DNA of 64,000 nucleotides from Candidatus Sumerlaea chitinivorans (lineage in GTDB: Bacteria; Sumerlaeota; Sumerlaeia; Sumerlaeales; Sumerlaeaceae), in assembly GCA_003290465.1 (NCBI GenBank), contig CP030759.1, forward strand, positions 598,672 to 662,671. Reading direction: 5' to 3'. The notes beneath the pieces are model-generated. The model did not search any database. It had not been told where the DNA came from and saw nothing but the letters and a program-made list of their open reading frames with translations. Of this stretch, positions 17,787 through 26,932 are shown one piece after another. Position numbers and translations under genes: made by a program. The first letter of the stretch is position 1. Each line of letters starts with the position of its first letter.

Positions 17787-20123
17787 ATGCGAGCCAACGG
17801 ACTGATGCAGAAAAGCAGCCATCCTACAAGCTCCGTGCAAAGCCTCTTGCTCCTGAGCTTCATCGCCTTTCTGGCTTTGGGTATTGGTCGGAGCTCGAAC
17901 GCAAAATCTTGGGCCGATGAACGAGCCACAACCGCAACGGAAGCTGAGTTAGTGGAAACGAAGGGTTTGGCAACCGAATATGTGCGAGTGCTTGTCGCAT
18001 TCAAGGGGGTCTATCGGATCTATGGGCGCGATCTTGCAGCAGCTGGCGTGGACCTCGCAAAAATAGACCCTCGTAAGCTTACCTTGTGGAACGAGTGGAA
18101 AGAAGTTCCCATCGCAGTGAAAGTGAAGGAAGAAGGGCGTTTTGGGGCCGACGACACGATTGAGTTTGTCGGGCAGCCACCCCTCGGGACGTTTTCCACC
18201 TACAAGCCGTACAATTACTACAATGTGTATTTCCTAAGTTGGGAGGCATCGCAGCCCCTCCGTTATAGCACCACCGTGCTGCGCCGCAGTGAAGCCACCT
18301 TGACCAATTCGAGTTTTTGGGCAGTCCTTCATCTCGAGCAAGACAACTATTATCGAGAGTCGCGACTCCCGCGTGGGATTACGGACAATTTCTATTGGTG
18401 TCATTACAGTAGTGAACAGACTGGCACCTATCCCATTCGCGTAAGCTTCCCGCACTTCGACAAAAACCGTGGTGACCGCGTTCACCTCCACTTTAGGATC
18501 TTCGGCTGGTCGGATGTGCCGGGGCTCAAACCTTCGCACAAATTCTCAATCCAGTACGGAGACGACGAAGAGAAGGACAGTCCGCGTTACGACTGTGGAA
18601 CTTTTGCTTTTGATGGTGTGCAGTACTACGATTTTGTGACCTCTCTTCCCGCGTCGGTCTTAGGTTATCGACAGCGATTTATCTTCAAGACACCTCCCGA
18701 TCGAGCGAACGTTGTGGATTCGATCAGTCTCGACTGGATCCGCGTGAGCTACTGGCGAAAGCTCGATGCGGATCACAGGAATGTGTTTGAGTTTAACAGT
18801 AACGTTTACGGAGCCAAGTATCCCGCGCAATTTTCAGTCAAGAACGCCAAACCGCGTTCACGAGTGTTTTGCCCGAGTCAGGCGAAGATTTACGAGCCGT
18901 TCAACCCAGAGGCGACAGAGATCGTGGTTGCGGCCGACAATCGCGAAACCACGTATTTGCTTGTGGCGGAAAATGGCATTTTGACGCCTGACGTTCTCGA
19001 CTATCGAAAACGTGACCGCTTGTCCGATTTCGTCTCTTCCAGCACTGAGGTTTTGGTCCTCTACGATACGTATCTTCGCGATCCAGCGATGCTCTACGCG
19101 GCGTACCGCAAACAGCAGGGTTTAGAAGTCGCGGCCGTGGACGTTGTTCGCATCTTCGACGAAATGAATGCGGGATTTATCGACGACATTACGTTGAAAC
19201 GATTCATTCGCTATGCGGCTGCGAAGAGTCCGCGGCTCACCTACCTCGTATTGTTTGGTGATGGCACCTCGGACTATCGGATGTGTCAAACCTTTGACCA
19301 AGCGGATCCTCCGCGTGTGGGGATTCCCATTCATTGGATTGAGAGCCCAGCGACCGTTCGCACCGGAGGATACGTGGACGACAATTGGTATGCGAGTTTC
19401 AAGAGCGCGAACACGCCGGATTTGGCGATTGGTCGGATTCCCGCAGCAAACGAGGTTCAGGCATACGAGTACGTCCGTAAGATTATCGAGTACGAGACCT
19501 TCCAGGCGTCGAAAAACGATAAAATGGTCGTCATTTCGAGCGTGGAATCGCGTTTCCAAGACATGGCGGCTTCCGTGCGCGACCGCTACCGAGACCACTT
19601 CACGACCATTACACTTCTCTTTCCCGAGACTTCAGTGGCCACAAGGGAGGTCGAGCGGCTCCGCGAAGAAATTGATCACGGCATTCAGTTCCTCTACTAT
19701 ATTGGGCATGGGGGAGCATTTGTTTGGCGGGTGGGGCCAGTGGATTACTCTAAGCAGAAAGATCTCTTTACGCCCGCCGATGTTGCTAAGCTGCGCAATC
19801 GGCTCCATTATCCAATTATTGCCGCCTCGAGCTGTTACACGACAGCGTTTGATGCCCAGTGGAGCATTGGCGAAGCGTTTTTGCTTCAGCCGAAAGCGGG
19901 CGCAATCGCCGTGATCGGTGCACCTTGGAAAAGCTCTGCTTATGAAGATCACGCCTTTCACACGCGTTTACTGGATTTTTATTGCAGCTCCGCTTACAAA
20001 CGGCTGGGCGATGCCTATCAAGCCGCAAAAGCAGCGTTTCGCCCGAAAGATGATGACTATGTAGATGTACAAACCATGACGCTCATTGGAGATCCATGCC
20101 TCCTGTTAGCTCGAAAACATTGA
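17787..20123 (+). CDS. Exported peptidase C25 (gingipain/PorU-like) family protein
   Basis: 778 residues with a hydrophobic signal segment at about 21-37 (LLLLSFIAFLALGIG). The N-terminal half is beta-rich and resembles the PorU-type domain (GVYRIYGRDLAAAGVDL, DDTIEFVG). The C25 caspase-like domain follows from about residue 420. The catalytic dyad is visible: His641 in YYIGHGG and Cys683 in AASSCYT, with the C25 feature GAIAVIGAPW after it. Known C25 proteases act outside the cell or on the surface, and PorU acts as a sortase in type IX secretion. No type IX component or C-terminal sorting domain is seen here. The start is uncertain (ATG 17787 or 17805, neither with a clear ribosome binding site). 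It overlaps the next lipoprotein gene by 28 bases. Confidence 0.87.
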   Translation: MRANGLMQKSSHPTSSVQSLLLLSFIAFLALGIGRSSNAKSWADERATTATEAELVETKGLATEYVRVLVAFKGVYRIYGRDLAAAGVDLAKIDPRKLTLWNEWKEVPIAVKVKEEGRFGADDTIEFVGQPPLGTFSTYKPYNYYNVYFLSWEASQPLRYSTTVLRRSEATLTNSSFWAVLHLEQDNYYRESRLPRGITDNFYWCHYSSEQTGTYPIRVSFPHFDKNRGDRVHLHFRIFGWSDVPGLKPSHKFSIQYGDDEEKDSPRYDCGTFAFDGVQYYDFVTSLPASVLGYRQRFIFKTPPDRANVVDSISLDWIRVSYWRKLDADHRNVFEFNSNVYGAKYPAQFSVKNAKPRSRVFCPSQAKIYEPFNPEATEIVVAADNRETTYLLVAENGILTPDVLDYRKRDRLSDFVSSSTEVLVLYDTYLRDPAMLYAAYRKQQGLEVAAVDVVRIFDEMNAGFIDDITLKRFIRYAAAKSPRLTYLVLFGDGTSDYRMCQTFDQADPPRVGIPIHWIESPATVRTGGYVDDNWYASFKSANTPDLAIGRIPAANEVQAYEYVRKIIEYETFQASKNDKMVVISSVESRFQDMAASVRDRYRDHFTTITLLFPETSVATREVERLREEIDHGIQFLYYIGHGGAFVWRVGPVDYSKQKDLFTPADVAKLRNRLHYPIIAASSCYTTAFDAQWSIGEAFLLQPKAGAIAVIGAPWKSSAYEDHAFHTRLLDFYCSSAYKRLGDAYQAAKAAFRPKDDDYVDVQTMTLIGDPCLLLARKH

Positions 20124-20779
20124 TCAGTAACGCCAGGCTTTTCGTAATTGGTGTGCTCATTTTTTGTGGGCTCATTGTCGCTTGTGACGGGAAAAGTAGG
20201 GAGAGCAAGAAGCCCAACGATCGACGTAGTGCGACGGTTTCTCCTGGCCCCACCCAAAGCTCCGTCATGCCAGCGACGCCGGCACCGCAGGTATTGAATC
20301 GGCACACCGCACCGGAAACAACCGGGCCGCTTTTTGTCGTTCGCAAAGACGGGATCCACTTGCCTGCGTTCGATGATCGCCCTGGCTCCGCCCCGCCAGA
20401 GTTGGTGCGTTACGATTATCGTTTGTTCCTGCCCCCCGTGAACCTCTTTCGCGAGCGAGCGATCATCACTCGTCCAGAGGCACGGACCACGACTTTTACA
20501 CTTCCTGCACGCTGTCAGGAGATCGGTTTTCTGATGCGTTCAACATCTGTCGAGGATGAGTGGCCTTTTGTCACAGTAACTTTGGTCGAAGCAGCAAGAC
20601 CAAGCCACCGTGCGCCCTTGTTTCGCGGGGTTGTCGCAAATCGAGAATTGCGGTATTACTGGTGGAAAGTGCCCGAGGGATGGCAAGACAAGCTTTGTTG
20701 GCTCGAGGTGAACATCACAAACCCTCGGTACGATTTTGGCCAAATTTCTCTCGTTGTCGCTAATGTGATTTTCCGATAG
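20096..20779 (+). CDS. Lipoprotein with SV-WP motif domain, partner of the C25 protein
   Basis: 227 residues. A lipobox (GLIVAC, Cys about 30) ends the signal peptide. A charged, Ser/Pro-rich linker of about 60 residues follows. The C-terminal 130 residues look like a beta-sandwich, with STSVEDEWPFVTVTLVE and a closing strand ISLVVANVIF. The same pattern (SV-x3-WP-x-[VI]-x-V-x-L) occurs in the lipoprotein at 24407-24988, so the two probably share a domain, perhaps carbohydrate-binding. The ATG at 20096 lies inside the C25 gene; a TTG at 20120 is an alternative. The overlap suggests translational coupling and a shared task at the envelope. No family was recognised. Confidence 0.8.
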   Translation: MPPVSSKTLISNARLFVIGVLIFCGLIVACDGKSRESKKPNDRRSATVSPGPTQSSVMPATPAPQVLNRHTAPETTGPLFVVRKDGIHLPAFDDRPGSAPPELVRYDYRLFLPPVNLFRERAIITRPEARTTTFTLPARCQEIGFLMRSTSVEDEWPFVTVTLVEAARPSHRAPLFRGVVANRELRYYWWKVPEGWQDKLCWLEVNITNPRYDFGQISLVVANVIFR

Positions 20780-20909
20780 ACCACGGCTGAAACGACGGTA
20801 AGAACTTGAGTGTACACGAACGCGGAAGTGCTGCGTCGTGGGCAAGACTGGTTTTCTGAGTTTTTAAGTCAGGTAACAGAAAATTTGGAACGGGAGACTA
20901 CGTGCTCAA

Positions 20910-21932
20910 ATGTCCAGTAACTCACTAACCGTTGCAGTCATTGGCTGCGGCTACTGGGGGCCAAACCTTATTCGCAATTTTTCCTCGGTGCCTGGCTGCA
21001 AAGTGAAATACATTTGTGACCTTGATTCCCAACGCCTCGCGAAAGTTCACAGCCAATTTCCTTGGACGACGCCAATCACCGACTACCGCGTGGCCCTCGA
21101 CGATAAGGAGGTGCAGGCCGTTGCGATTGCGACGCCGGTGTCAACTCACTATCCCCTGACCATGGCGGCCCTCAATGCGGGCAAACATGTGCTGGTGGAA
21201 AAGCCTCTCGCCGCCACAGTCGCAGATGCAGAAGAAATGGTGCGTACCGCCAAAGAGCGCGGGTTGGTTTTGCTGGTAGATCACACCTTCATTTACACTC
21301 CTGCGGTTCAGAAAATAAAACAACTCGTGGAGCAGGGAGAGCTTGGCGATCTACTTTATTTTGATTCCGTTCGTGTGAATCTTGGGTTGTTTCAGCATGA
21401 CATCAACGTGATCTGGGATTTGGCCCCTCATGATTTCTCCATCATGGACTACATCTTCCCAGAAAAACCGGTGGCGGCAGCTGCACATGGCATTTGCCAC
21501 TTCGGTATGACCGAGGAGGACATCGGCTACGTGACAGCCTTCTTCGAGAAGAACATCATCGCGCACTTTCACGTGAACTGGCTCTCGCCGGTCAAAGTAC
21601 GCATGATTCTCATCGGCGGCTCAAAGAAAATGCTTGTTTACGATGATATGCAGAATTCCGAGAAAATCAAAGTCTACGACAAGGGCGTGGACATTATTGA
21701 CTCGCGCGACGGTATCTATTCCGTCTTGGTTCAGTACCGGATGGGAGACATGTACTCACCCAAGCTTGACACCAAAGAGGCATTGCGGGCCGAAGTCGAG
21801 CATTTCAAGCATTGTATCGAAACTGGGACAACGCCGCTGACCGATGGTCAGATGGGATTGCGTGTGGTGAAGTTGCTTGATGCTGCGCAGCAGTCCTTGG
21901 CACAAGACGGAAAGAAGATCAAAATCCGCTGA
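20910..21932 (+). CDS. Gfo/Idh/MocA-type sugar-nucleotide 3-dehydrogenase (WbpB/WlbA-like)
   Basis: 340 residues. The Rossmann fold opens with VAVIGCGYWGPNLIRNF, and the catalytic lysine lies in EKPLA, followed by the substrate domain (DLAPHDFSIMDYI). The WbpB/WlbA subgroup oxidises UDP-N-acetylglucosaminuronic acid at C3 with NAD. The next two genes encode the matching acetyltransferase and aminotransferase, so the trio looks like the WbpB-WbpD-WbpE block that makes UDP-2,3-diacetamido-2,3-dideoxy-glucuronic acid. The assignment rests on this context as well as the fold, since Gfo/Idh proteins act on many sugars. The UDP-GlcNAc 6-dehydrogenase (WbpA) is not in the window. First gene of a tight four-gene run. 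Confidence 0.87.
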   Translation: MSSNSLTVAVIGCGYWGPNLIRNFSSVPGCKVKYICDLDSQRLAKVHSQFPWTTPITDYRVALDDKEVQAVAIATPVSTHYPLTMAALNAGKHVLVEKPLAATVADAEEMVRTAKERGLVLLVDHTFIYTPAVQKIKQLVEQGELGDLLYFDSVRVNLGLFQHDINVIWDLAPHDFSIMDYIFPEKPVAAAAHGICHFGMTEEDIGYVTAFFEKNIIAHFHVNWLSPVKVRMILIGGSKKMLVYDDMQNSEKIKVYDKGVDIIDSRDGIYSVLVQYRMGDMYSPKLDTKEALRAEVEHFKHCIETGTTPLTDGQMGLRVVKLLDAAQQSLAQDGKKIKIR

Positions 21933-21945
21933 AAGGAAGGTAGCT

Positions 21946-22434
21946 GTGGCACCAAAGTTCCAAAATATTGCACCCGATGTGAAGCTTGGTGAAAACGTCC
22001 GTATTTTCGACTTTGTGAACCTCTACGGATGCACGATCGGTGACAATACCAAGGTCGGAGCGTTCGTCGAAATTCAAAAGAATGCAATCATTGGCAAGAA
22101 CTGCAAAATCTCAAGCCACACCTTCATCTGCGAAGGCGTCACCATCGAAGACGAGGTTTTCATTGGGCACAACGTGACTTTCATAAATGACAAGTACCCG
22201 CGTGCGACCACGGAGAGCGGTGAGCTTCAGACGGAGGCGGATTGGAAGGTTGTTCCCACAGTGGTAAAGCGGCGAGCCTCGATCGGTTCGAGTGCCACGA
22301 TTCTTTGTGGCGTCACCATCGGAGAAGGTGCCATCGTTGGCGCCGGCAGCGTGGTAACCCGCGATGTTCCACCATACACGATCGTCGCAGGCGTTCCGGC
22401 CCGCCCGAAAGGAAAGGTTCAGGAGTCGAAATAA
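21946..22434 (+). CDS. UDP-3-amino-sugar N-acetyltransferase (WbpD/WlbB-like)
   Basis: 162 residues starting at the GTG at 21946, which follows GAAAGGAAGG by a few bases; the longer frame reaches into the upstream gene and is rejected. It is a left-handed beta-helix of hexapeptide repeats (IGDNTKVGAFVEI, IGKNCKISSHTFI, GEGAIVGAGSVVTRDV) ending with VPARPKG. The loop FINDKYPRAT with the following EADWKVVPT is typical of WbpD-type acetyltransferases that transfer acetyl from acetyl-CoA to the 3-amino group of the sugar nucleotide. It is placed between the WbpB-like and WbpE-like genes. Its TAA shares one base with the next ATG. Confidence 0.88.
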   Translation: MAPKFQNIAPDVKLGENVRIFDFVNLYGCTIGDNTKVGAFVEIQKNAIIGKNCKISSHTFICEGVTIEDEVFIGHNVTFINDKYPRATTESGELQTEADWKVVPTVVKRRASIGSSATILCGVTIGEGAIVGAGSVVTRDVPPYTIVAGVPARPKGKVQESK

Positions 22435-23546
22435 TGCAAGTACCATTTCTTGATCTACAGACCCCTCACCGCGAACTTTGGCCTGAAATTCGGGACGAGT
22501 TCGAGAAGGCGTTCCATAGCGCTGCATTTATTGGTGGGCCCCAAGTCAGCGCGTTTGAGGAAGAGTTTGCGCAGTTTTGTCAAGCAGCCGCATGTGCCAG
22601 CGTCAATTCTGGTACCGATGCTCTTCGTTTGGCATTGCTTGCCCTTGGGATAGGCTCGGGCGACGAAGTGATTTGCCCAGCGCACACCTTCATCGCCACG
22701 AGCGAAGCGATCAGCCAGACCGGCGCGAAACCCGTATTCGTAGACATTGATCCTCACACGTACACGATCACAGCTGACCATATCCGGGAAAAACTCACAT
22801 CCCGCACGCGGGCGGTCATTCCCGTCCACTTATACGGTCAGTGCGCTGATATGGATCCGATTCTCGAGCTTGCGGGCAAACACAACTTGTTGGTGGTTGA
22901 GGATGCGTGCCAAGCGCACGGCGCGACCTATAAAGGGCGTCCGGCTGGAACGATGGGTCATGCAGGAGCTTTCAGCTTCTATCCCGGGAAAAACCTGGGT
23001 GCGTGCGGTGAAGCCGGTGCAGTGGTATCCAATGACTCAGGAATTATCCGTAAAGTCAAAATGCTCCGCGATCACGGGCAGAGCCAGAAGTATTACCACG
23101 ACGTGGAGGGGTATAATGCCCGTATGGACGCGCTGCAGGCAATTATCCTTCGGGCAAAGCTAAAGAGACTCTCCCAGTGGAATGCCGCTCGTCAGAAATG
23201 TGCGGCCTACTATCATAAGCGTCTCAGCACAAATCAGGCGATCCAACTTCCCTCTGTGGCGCCCTATAACACCCATGTTTTCCATTTGTATGTGATTCTG
23301 GTCGACAGTCGTGACGAAGTACAACGAAAGCTGCAAGAGCGCGGGGTTGGCACAGGGTTACATTATCCTCTGCCGCTTCATCTCCAAAAGGCTTATGCTC
23401 ACATGGGCTTGAGCAAAGGTTCGTTGCCCGTGACGGAACGCGTTGCCGCACGGTTGCTCTCTTTACCCATGTTTCCAAATCTCACACAGGAGCAGCAAGA
23501 CTACGTCTGCGATCAGCTTCTCGACATTGTGGGGCCAAGCAAATGA
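22434..23546 (+). CDS. DegT/DnrJ/EryC1 sugar aminotransferase (WbpE-like)
   Basis: 370 residues. The start ATG at 22434 overlaps the previous stop (TAATG); a longer upstream frame is spurious. It is a PLP enzyme of the DegT family: NSGTDALRLAL binds the cofactor phosphate, VVEDACQAHGA holds the PLP aspartate, and FSFYPGKNLGA contains the Schiff-base lysine. The C-terminal GVGTGLHYPLPLHLQ is also characteristic. With its neighbours, it would transaminate the 3-keto sugar nucleotide, using glutamate as in the Pseudomonas WbpE reaction. Its exact sugar is inferred from context. The stop overlaps the next glycosyltransferase start by 4 bases. Confidence 0.92.
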   Translation: MQVPFLDLQTPHRELWPEIRDEFEKAFHSAAFIGGPQVSAFEEEFAQFCQAAACASVNSGTDALRLALLALGIGSGDEVICPAHTFIATSEAISQTGAKPVFVDIDPHTYTITADHIREKLTSRTRAVIPVHLYGQCADMDPILELAGKHNLLVVEDACQAHGATYKGRPAGTMGHAGAFSFYPGKNLGACGEAGAVVSNDSGIIRKVKMLRDHGQSQKYYHDVEGYNARMDALQAIILRAKLKRLSQWNAARQKCAAYYHKRLSTNQAIQLPSVAPYNTHVFHLYVILVDSRDEVQRKLQERGVGTGLHYPLPLHLQKAYAHMGLSKGSLPVTERVAARLLSLPMFPNLTQEQQDYVCDQLLDIVGPSK

Positions 23547-24337
23547 AGGAAGGGGATCAATCGCTGACGCCAGAGTCTTCGCCTACCCACCACCAGGCGA
23601 CACGGATTCTCGTTTCGACCTTTGCGTACAACGAACACATCAAAATCGAAAAAACCATCCAACGCATTTTCGATGCCAACCTGGAGCAGGCGATACCAAA
23701 TTCCAACATCGAAGTGGTCTTGGCTGATGATGGCTCCACAGATGATTTTCCGGAACGGCTCCAAGCCCGCTATGGTTTCACTCTGTTGCGTAACGATCGC
23801 AATCGGGGCATTGGTTATTCGATTCGACGCGTCATTAAGTACGGGTGGGAGCACAACTTTGACATCCTGGTGATCATGGCAGGGAACAACAAGGACGAGC
23901 CCCGCGAAATTCCGCGGCTTGTGGAGCCCATTCTCAACGATCGGGCGGATTTTGTCCAAGGGGCTCGATATCTTCCAGGGGGCAACTATGCGGAAATGCC
24001 TCTCTATCGTAGAATTGCCACCCAGTTCATTCATCCGTGGTATGTATGGATGCTCACCGGCAAACGACTCCATGACACTACGAATGGTTTTCGGGCCATC
24101 CGGCTTTCTATTCTCAAGGATCCGAGGTTTCAGCTCGACCAAGAATGGCTCGACCGCTACGCGATGGAGTATTACATCCTCTACCACGTGCTCACCGGCG
24201 GCTTTCGGTTTACGGAAGTCCCCGTGACAAAGATTTACCCACCCAAGCAACTCGGCTACACAAAGATCCAGCCGCTAAAGGGGTGGTGGGAGATTCTTGC
24301 TCCGTTGCTGTATCTGCGTCTGGGGTTGCGAAAATAG
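23543..24337 (+). CDS. Family 2 glycosyltransferase
   Basis: 264 residues, with ATG overlapping the preceding TGA. It has a GT-A fold with LVSTFAYNE at the N-terminus and VVLADDGSTDD for the nucleotide. Where dolichol-phosphate mannosyltransferase relatives carry a D-x-D, here the sequence is VIMAGNNKDEPRE, so the metal-binding motif is altered. TTNGFRAIR is the conserved acceptor-side element. No transmembrane segment is clear, so it is probably peripheral. The gene is coupled to the diacetamido-sugar trio and likely uses or follows that sugar in a surface polysaccharide. The donor and acceptor are unknown. A terminator follows. Confidence 0.88.
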   Translation: MKEGDQSLTPESSPTHHQATRILVSTFAYNEHIKIEKTIQRIFDANLEQAIPNSNIEVVLADDGSTDDFPERLQARYGFTLLRNDRNRGIGYSIRRVIKYGWEHNFDILVIMAGNNKDEPREIPRLVEPILNDRADFVQGARYLPGGNYAEMPLYRRIATQFIHPWYVWMLTGKRLHDTTNGFRAIRLSILKDPRFQLDQEWLDRYAMEYYILYHVLTGGFRFTEVPVTKIYPPKQLGYTKIQPLKGWWEILAPLLYLRLGLRK

Positions 24338-24347
24338 CATAAAGCGA

Positions 24348-24384
24348 GCGGACGCTGCAGCAAACTTCGAGCGCCCGCCTTTTC
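24348..24384 (+). terminator. Terminator after the sugar-nucleotide gene run
   Basis: GCGGACGCT at 24348-24356 pairs with AGCGCCCGC at 24370-24378 with one mismatch, followed by CTTTTC. It lies between the glycosyltransferase stop at 24337 and the convergent lipoprotein gene. Confidence 0.5.
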
Positions 24385-24406
24385 TCTACTTCAAATCCGC
24401 CCTGGC

Positions 24407-24988
24407 TTAGAATTCTAACTCTGCAGACTTCACGTACACGTTCGGCCGAACATTGCCCCCTTTCGGCGACGTAGCGTTGTAACTAATCATAAACGTGTGG
24501 AGCCCGGGCTCAGGGATGTTGATTGCGAAACGCTTTGTCATTTCTCCTTTCACAACAAACGTTTCTTGGGGCTCCCATTTACGAACCTTCCAGTTGTAGA
24601 GGTGGACTACGATCTCAGGCCAGTAGCCGTCGACGCTCGTTCCTTCCAGCACAAGTTTGAGGGATTTCGGCGGTTTTTCTGCTTTCAACGCTCCCTTGAA
24701 GGAACCAAAACGCATGATTCGGAGCACGGTGCCGCTCACGATTTTGCATCCATCGTGAAGTTCGTACGACTCTGCAGTTGCCTTAGGACCAAGTTTTGGC
24801 TTTTGCGGAGCTGCTTTTGTTTGATTGGTTGGGGTTTCAGTCTTCTTTGCCGCGGCTGGGCTTGGTAGGGTCACCTTCTTCGTTTCCGGGGTGTTTACTT
24901 GAGAACCCGTGCTTTCGGTAGCCGGCTGCCGAGCCTCGCATCCTACAAGAGCAATAGCCAACGCACTAACATAAAGAATTGCTCTCAT
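24407..24988 (-). CDS. Lipoprotein with SV-WP motif domain
   Basis: 193 residues with a short signal peptide and lipobox (IALVGC, Cys17). A Thr/Lys/Pro-rich linker covers about 20-70. The C-terminal domain of about 120 residues appears beta-rich: IVSGTVLRIMRFGSF, LEGTSVDGYWPEIVVHLYNW, and a final strand VYVKSAELEF. The SVDGYWPEIVVHL segment matches SVEDEWPFVTVTL in the lipoprotein at 20096-20779, so both probably carry the same domain, reminiscent of calcium-dependent sugar-binding modules; that is a guess from pattern. It faces the histidine kinase gene divergently. I do not recognise a named family. Confidence 0.8.
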   Translation of the reverse strand: MRAILYVSALAIALVGCEARQPATESTGSQVNTPETKKVTLPSPAAAKKTETPTNQTKAAPQKPKLGPKATAESYELHDGCKIVSGTVLRIMRFGSFKGALKAEKPPKSLKLVLEGTSVDGYWPEIVVHLYNWKVRKWEPQETFVVKGEMTKRFAINIPEPGLHTFMISYNATSPKGGNVRPNVYVKSAELEF

Positions 24989-25183
24989 GTTTCTTTGTCC
25001 TTTCCACTCGCAGGTTTTGTCTCATCACGACGTGTTTTCCAATGGGGCTCAAGAGTTTTCTTGCAGATAATTGGCCCACAACGTGGCAATTGGCTTTGGG
25101 GATCGGTTGCTGAAGTCATTGTCCCGAATATTGATGAACTCCCGGGCAGCAATGTAAAGCGCAAGAAAGTGCAGGCGTTCGCA

Positions 25184-26932
25184 ATGGAAGGAAAACCAAC
25201 AATCACTGCGCACCGTTCCTCCCGCGATGCTCGGTACGAGCGCCTGCGCATTCTTTATCAAATTTCTAACCTCATTAATTCCACGACGAATCATCGTTTA
25301 CTTTTGCGGCGCATCCTCGACTGTGCTGTCCGCTACCTGCAAGCAAGCAGCGGAAGTCTCTCATTGATCGATGCTGCCAACCCCGAGTTCTTGCATGTCA
25401 AAGCCGCCTGTGGAGCGAGTGCCAGAAACGTTCGCAATCGTCGCATCCCGATCGGGAAAGGAATTGTTGGTCGGGTCGTAGCATTAGGCAAGCCAGTGCG
25501 AGTCAACAACGTGCTGGAATGCGAGGATTACCTGCCTCTGCGCCCCGAAGTACGCTCGGAAATGGCTGTGCCTCTCCGCATCGAAGGCCGGATTGCTGGG
25601 GTACTGAATGTGGATAGCGACCGCCTCAATGCGTTTACCCGGGAAGATCAGCAGTTGCTCGTCGCGATTGCCAATCAGGCCGCTAAAGTGATCCAGACCT
25701 CCCAACTTTACGATGCCCTGACCACTCAGGCGGCACGTCTTGAAGCGCTGATTGCCGCCGGACAGGCGCTGATTGCACCGGACTCTCTACCCAGTGTGCT
25801 TCAGCGCATCACTGAGACGGTGCAATCCATGTTAGATATTCGTCTCTGTTCCGTCATGTTGCTCAACGAAAAGGGTGAATTGGAACTCAGTGCGGTGTCG
25901 GGAGGAGGCCAGCATTATACCCAGCGCCCCACCCTCCACGTGACCAACACGTTAGTGGGGGAAGTGGTCATGGGTCGAGCTCCGTTGCAAGTTTTCGACG
26001 TTCGCAAGGCACCGCGCTATCGCTCCCGACGCATGGCGCGAAAAGAGAAACTCGCTTCCTTACTGTCCGTGCCCATTATCTACAATGACCGGCCGATTGG
26101 CATCCTGAATATCTACACTGCCAAGCCGCGGACGTTTTCCAATGAAGAGATCCAACTTCTGAATGCATTTGCTTCGCTTTGCGCCATTGCGATTGTGAAC
26201 GCGCGCCGTTATCAGGAAATGGTACGAGCGGAAGAAGGGTTGCGAAAAGCGGAAAGACTATCCACTTTGGGGATTCTTAGTGCTGAAATCGCCCATGAGA
26301 TTCGTAACCCCGTCGCAATTATTTCGATGCTTGTTCATTCCCTGATGGAGGATGGGGCGGTCGCTCCCGACCGACAAAAAGATCTTCAGATAATCGCAGA
26401 CAAGCTGGAGCGGATCAATCGCATTGTGACGCAGGTGCTCAATCTTTCCCGGCAGCAGCAGCCTCGTTTGGAGGAGGTCAATCTCAACCAAGTCATCGAA
26501 GATTTGTTGTTTTTGCTCAGTCACACGCTCAGCGCCCGGTCAATTCTCGTAAAGAAGCGATTGGCGAGAACTTTGCCAATGGTTCGTGGAGAACGGGGTC
26601 ATTTCGATCAGGTTTTACTCAACCTCATGTTGAACGCCATCGATGCGATGCCGAGGGGGGGGATCATCATTGTGGCAACTCGTCGGGCCACGCGTGCGGG
26701 GCGGCCCCATGTCGTGGTAAGCGTGCGTGATACGGGGCGTGGCATCCCAGAGGAGATCCGTGACCAAATCTTCGAACCGTTTGTAACCACCAGAAGGGAG
26801 GGTATTGGCTTAGGCCTTTTTGTGTCTCGGAAGCTTCTTAGTCAGTACGATGCGACACTGTCCATCAAGGAGACGAATGAAAAAGGAACATGCTTTGAGA
26901 TCTCAATTCCGATTGAGGTAACCCCACAATGA
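25184..26932 (+). CDS. Cytoplasmic histidine kinase with two GAF domains
   Basis: About 582 residues from the ATG at 25184; a GTG at 25169 is an alternative. The long upstream frame runs antisense to the lipoprotein gene and is not credible. There is no transmembrane segment, so it is a soluble sensor. GAF domain 1 spans about 25-165 ([33 protein letters not shown]) and GAF domain 2 about 190-340. The HisKA phospho-acceptor is in [12 protein letters not shown] (His about 372). The HATPase domain has [28 protein letters not shown] and [13 protein letters not shown]. It is coupled to the next gene, an NtrC-type regulator, by an ATGA overlap, so the two form a cognate pair. The signal is unknown. 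Confidence 0.92.
   Translation: MEGKPTITAHRSSRDARYERLRILYQISNLINSTTNHRLLLRRILDCAVRYLQASSGSLSLIDAANPEFLHVKAACGASARNVRNRRIPIGKGIVGRVVALGKPVRVNNVLECEDYLPLRPEVRSEMAVPLRIEGRIAGVLNVDSDRLNAFTREDQQLLVAIANQAAKVIQTSQLYDALTTQAARLEALIAAGQALIAPDSLPSVLQRITETVQSMLDIRLCSVMLLNEKGELELSAVSGGGQHYTQRPTLHVTNTLVGEVVMGRAPLQVFDVRKAPRYRSRRMARKEKLASLLSVPIIYNDRPIGILNIYTAKPRTFSNEEIQLLNAFASLCAIAIVNARRYQEMVRAEEGLRKAERLSTLGILSAEIAHEIRNPVAIISMLVHSLMEDGAVAPDRQKDLQIIADKLERINRIVTQVLNLSRQQQPRLEEVNLNQVIEDLLFLLSHTLSARSILVKKRLARTLPMVRGERGHFDQVLLNLMLNAIDAMPRGGIIIVATRRATRAGRPHVVVSVRDTGRGIPEEIRDQIFEPFVTTRREGIGLGLFVSRKLLSQYDATLSIKETNEKGTCFEISIPIEVTPQ

Noticed and set aside
24899-25183. 95-codon N-terminal extension of the histidine kinase
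   Set aside because: Overlaps the divergent lipoprotein gene antisense and matches no kinase domain.
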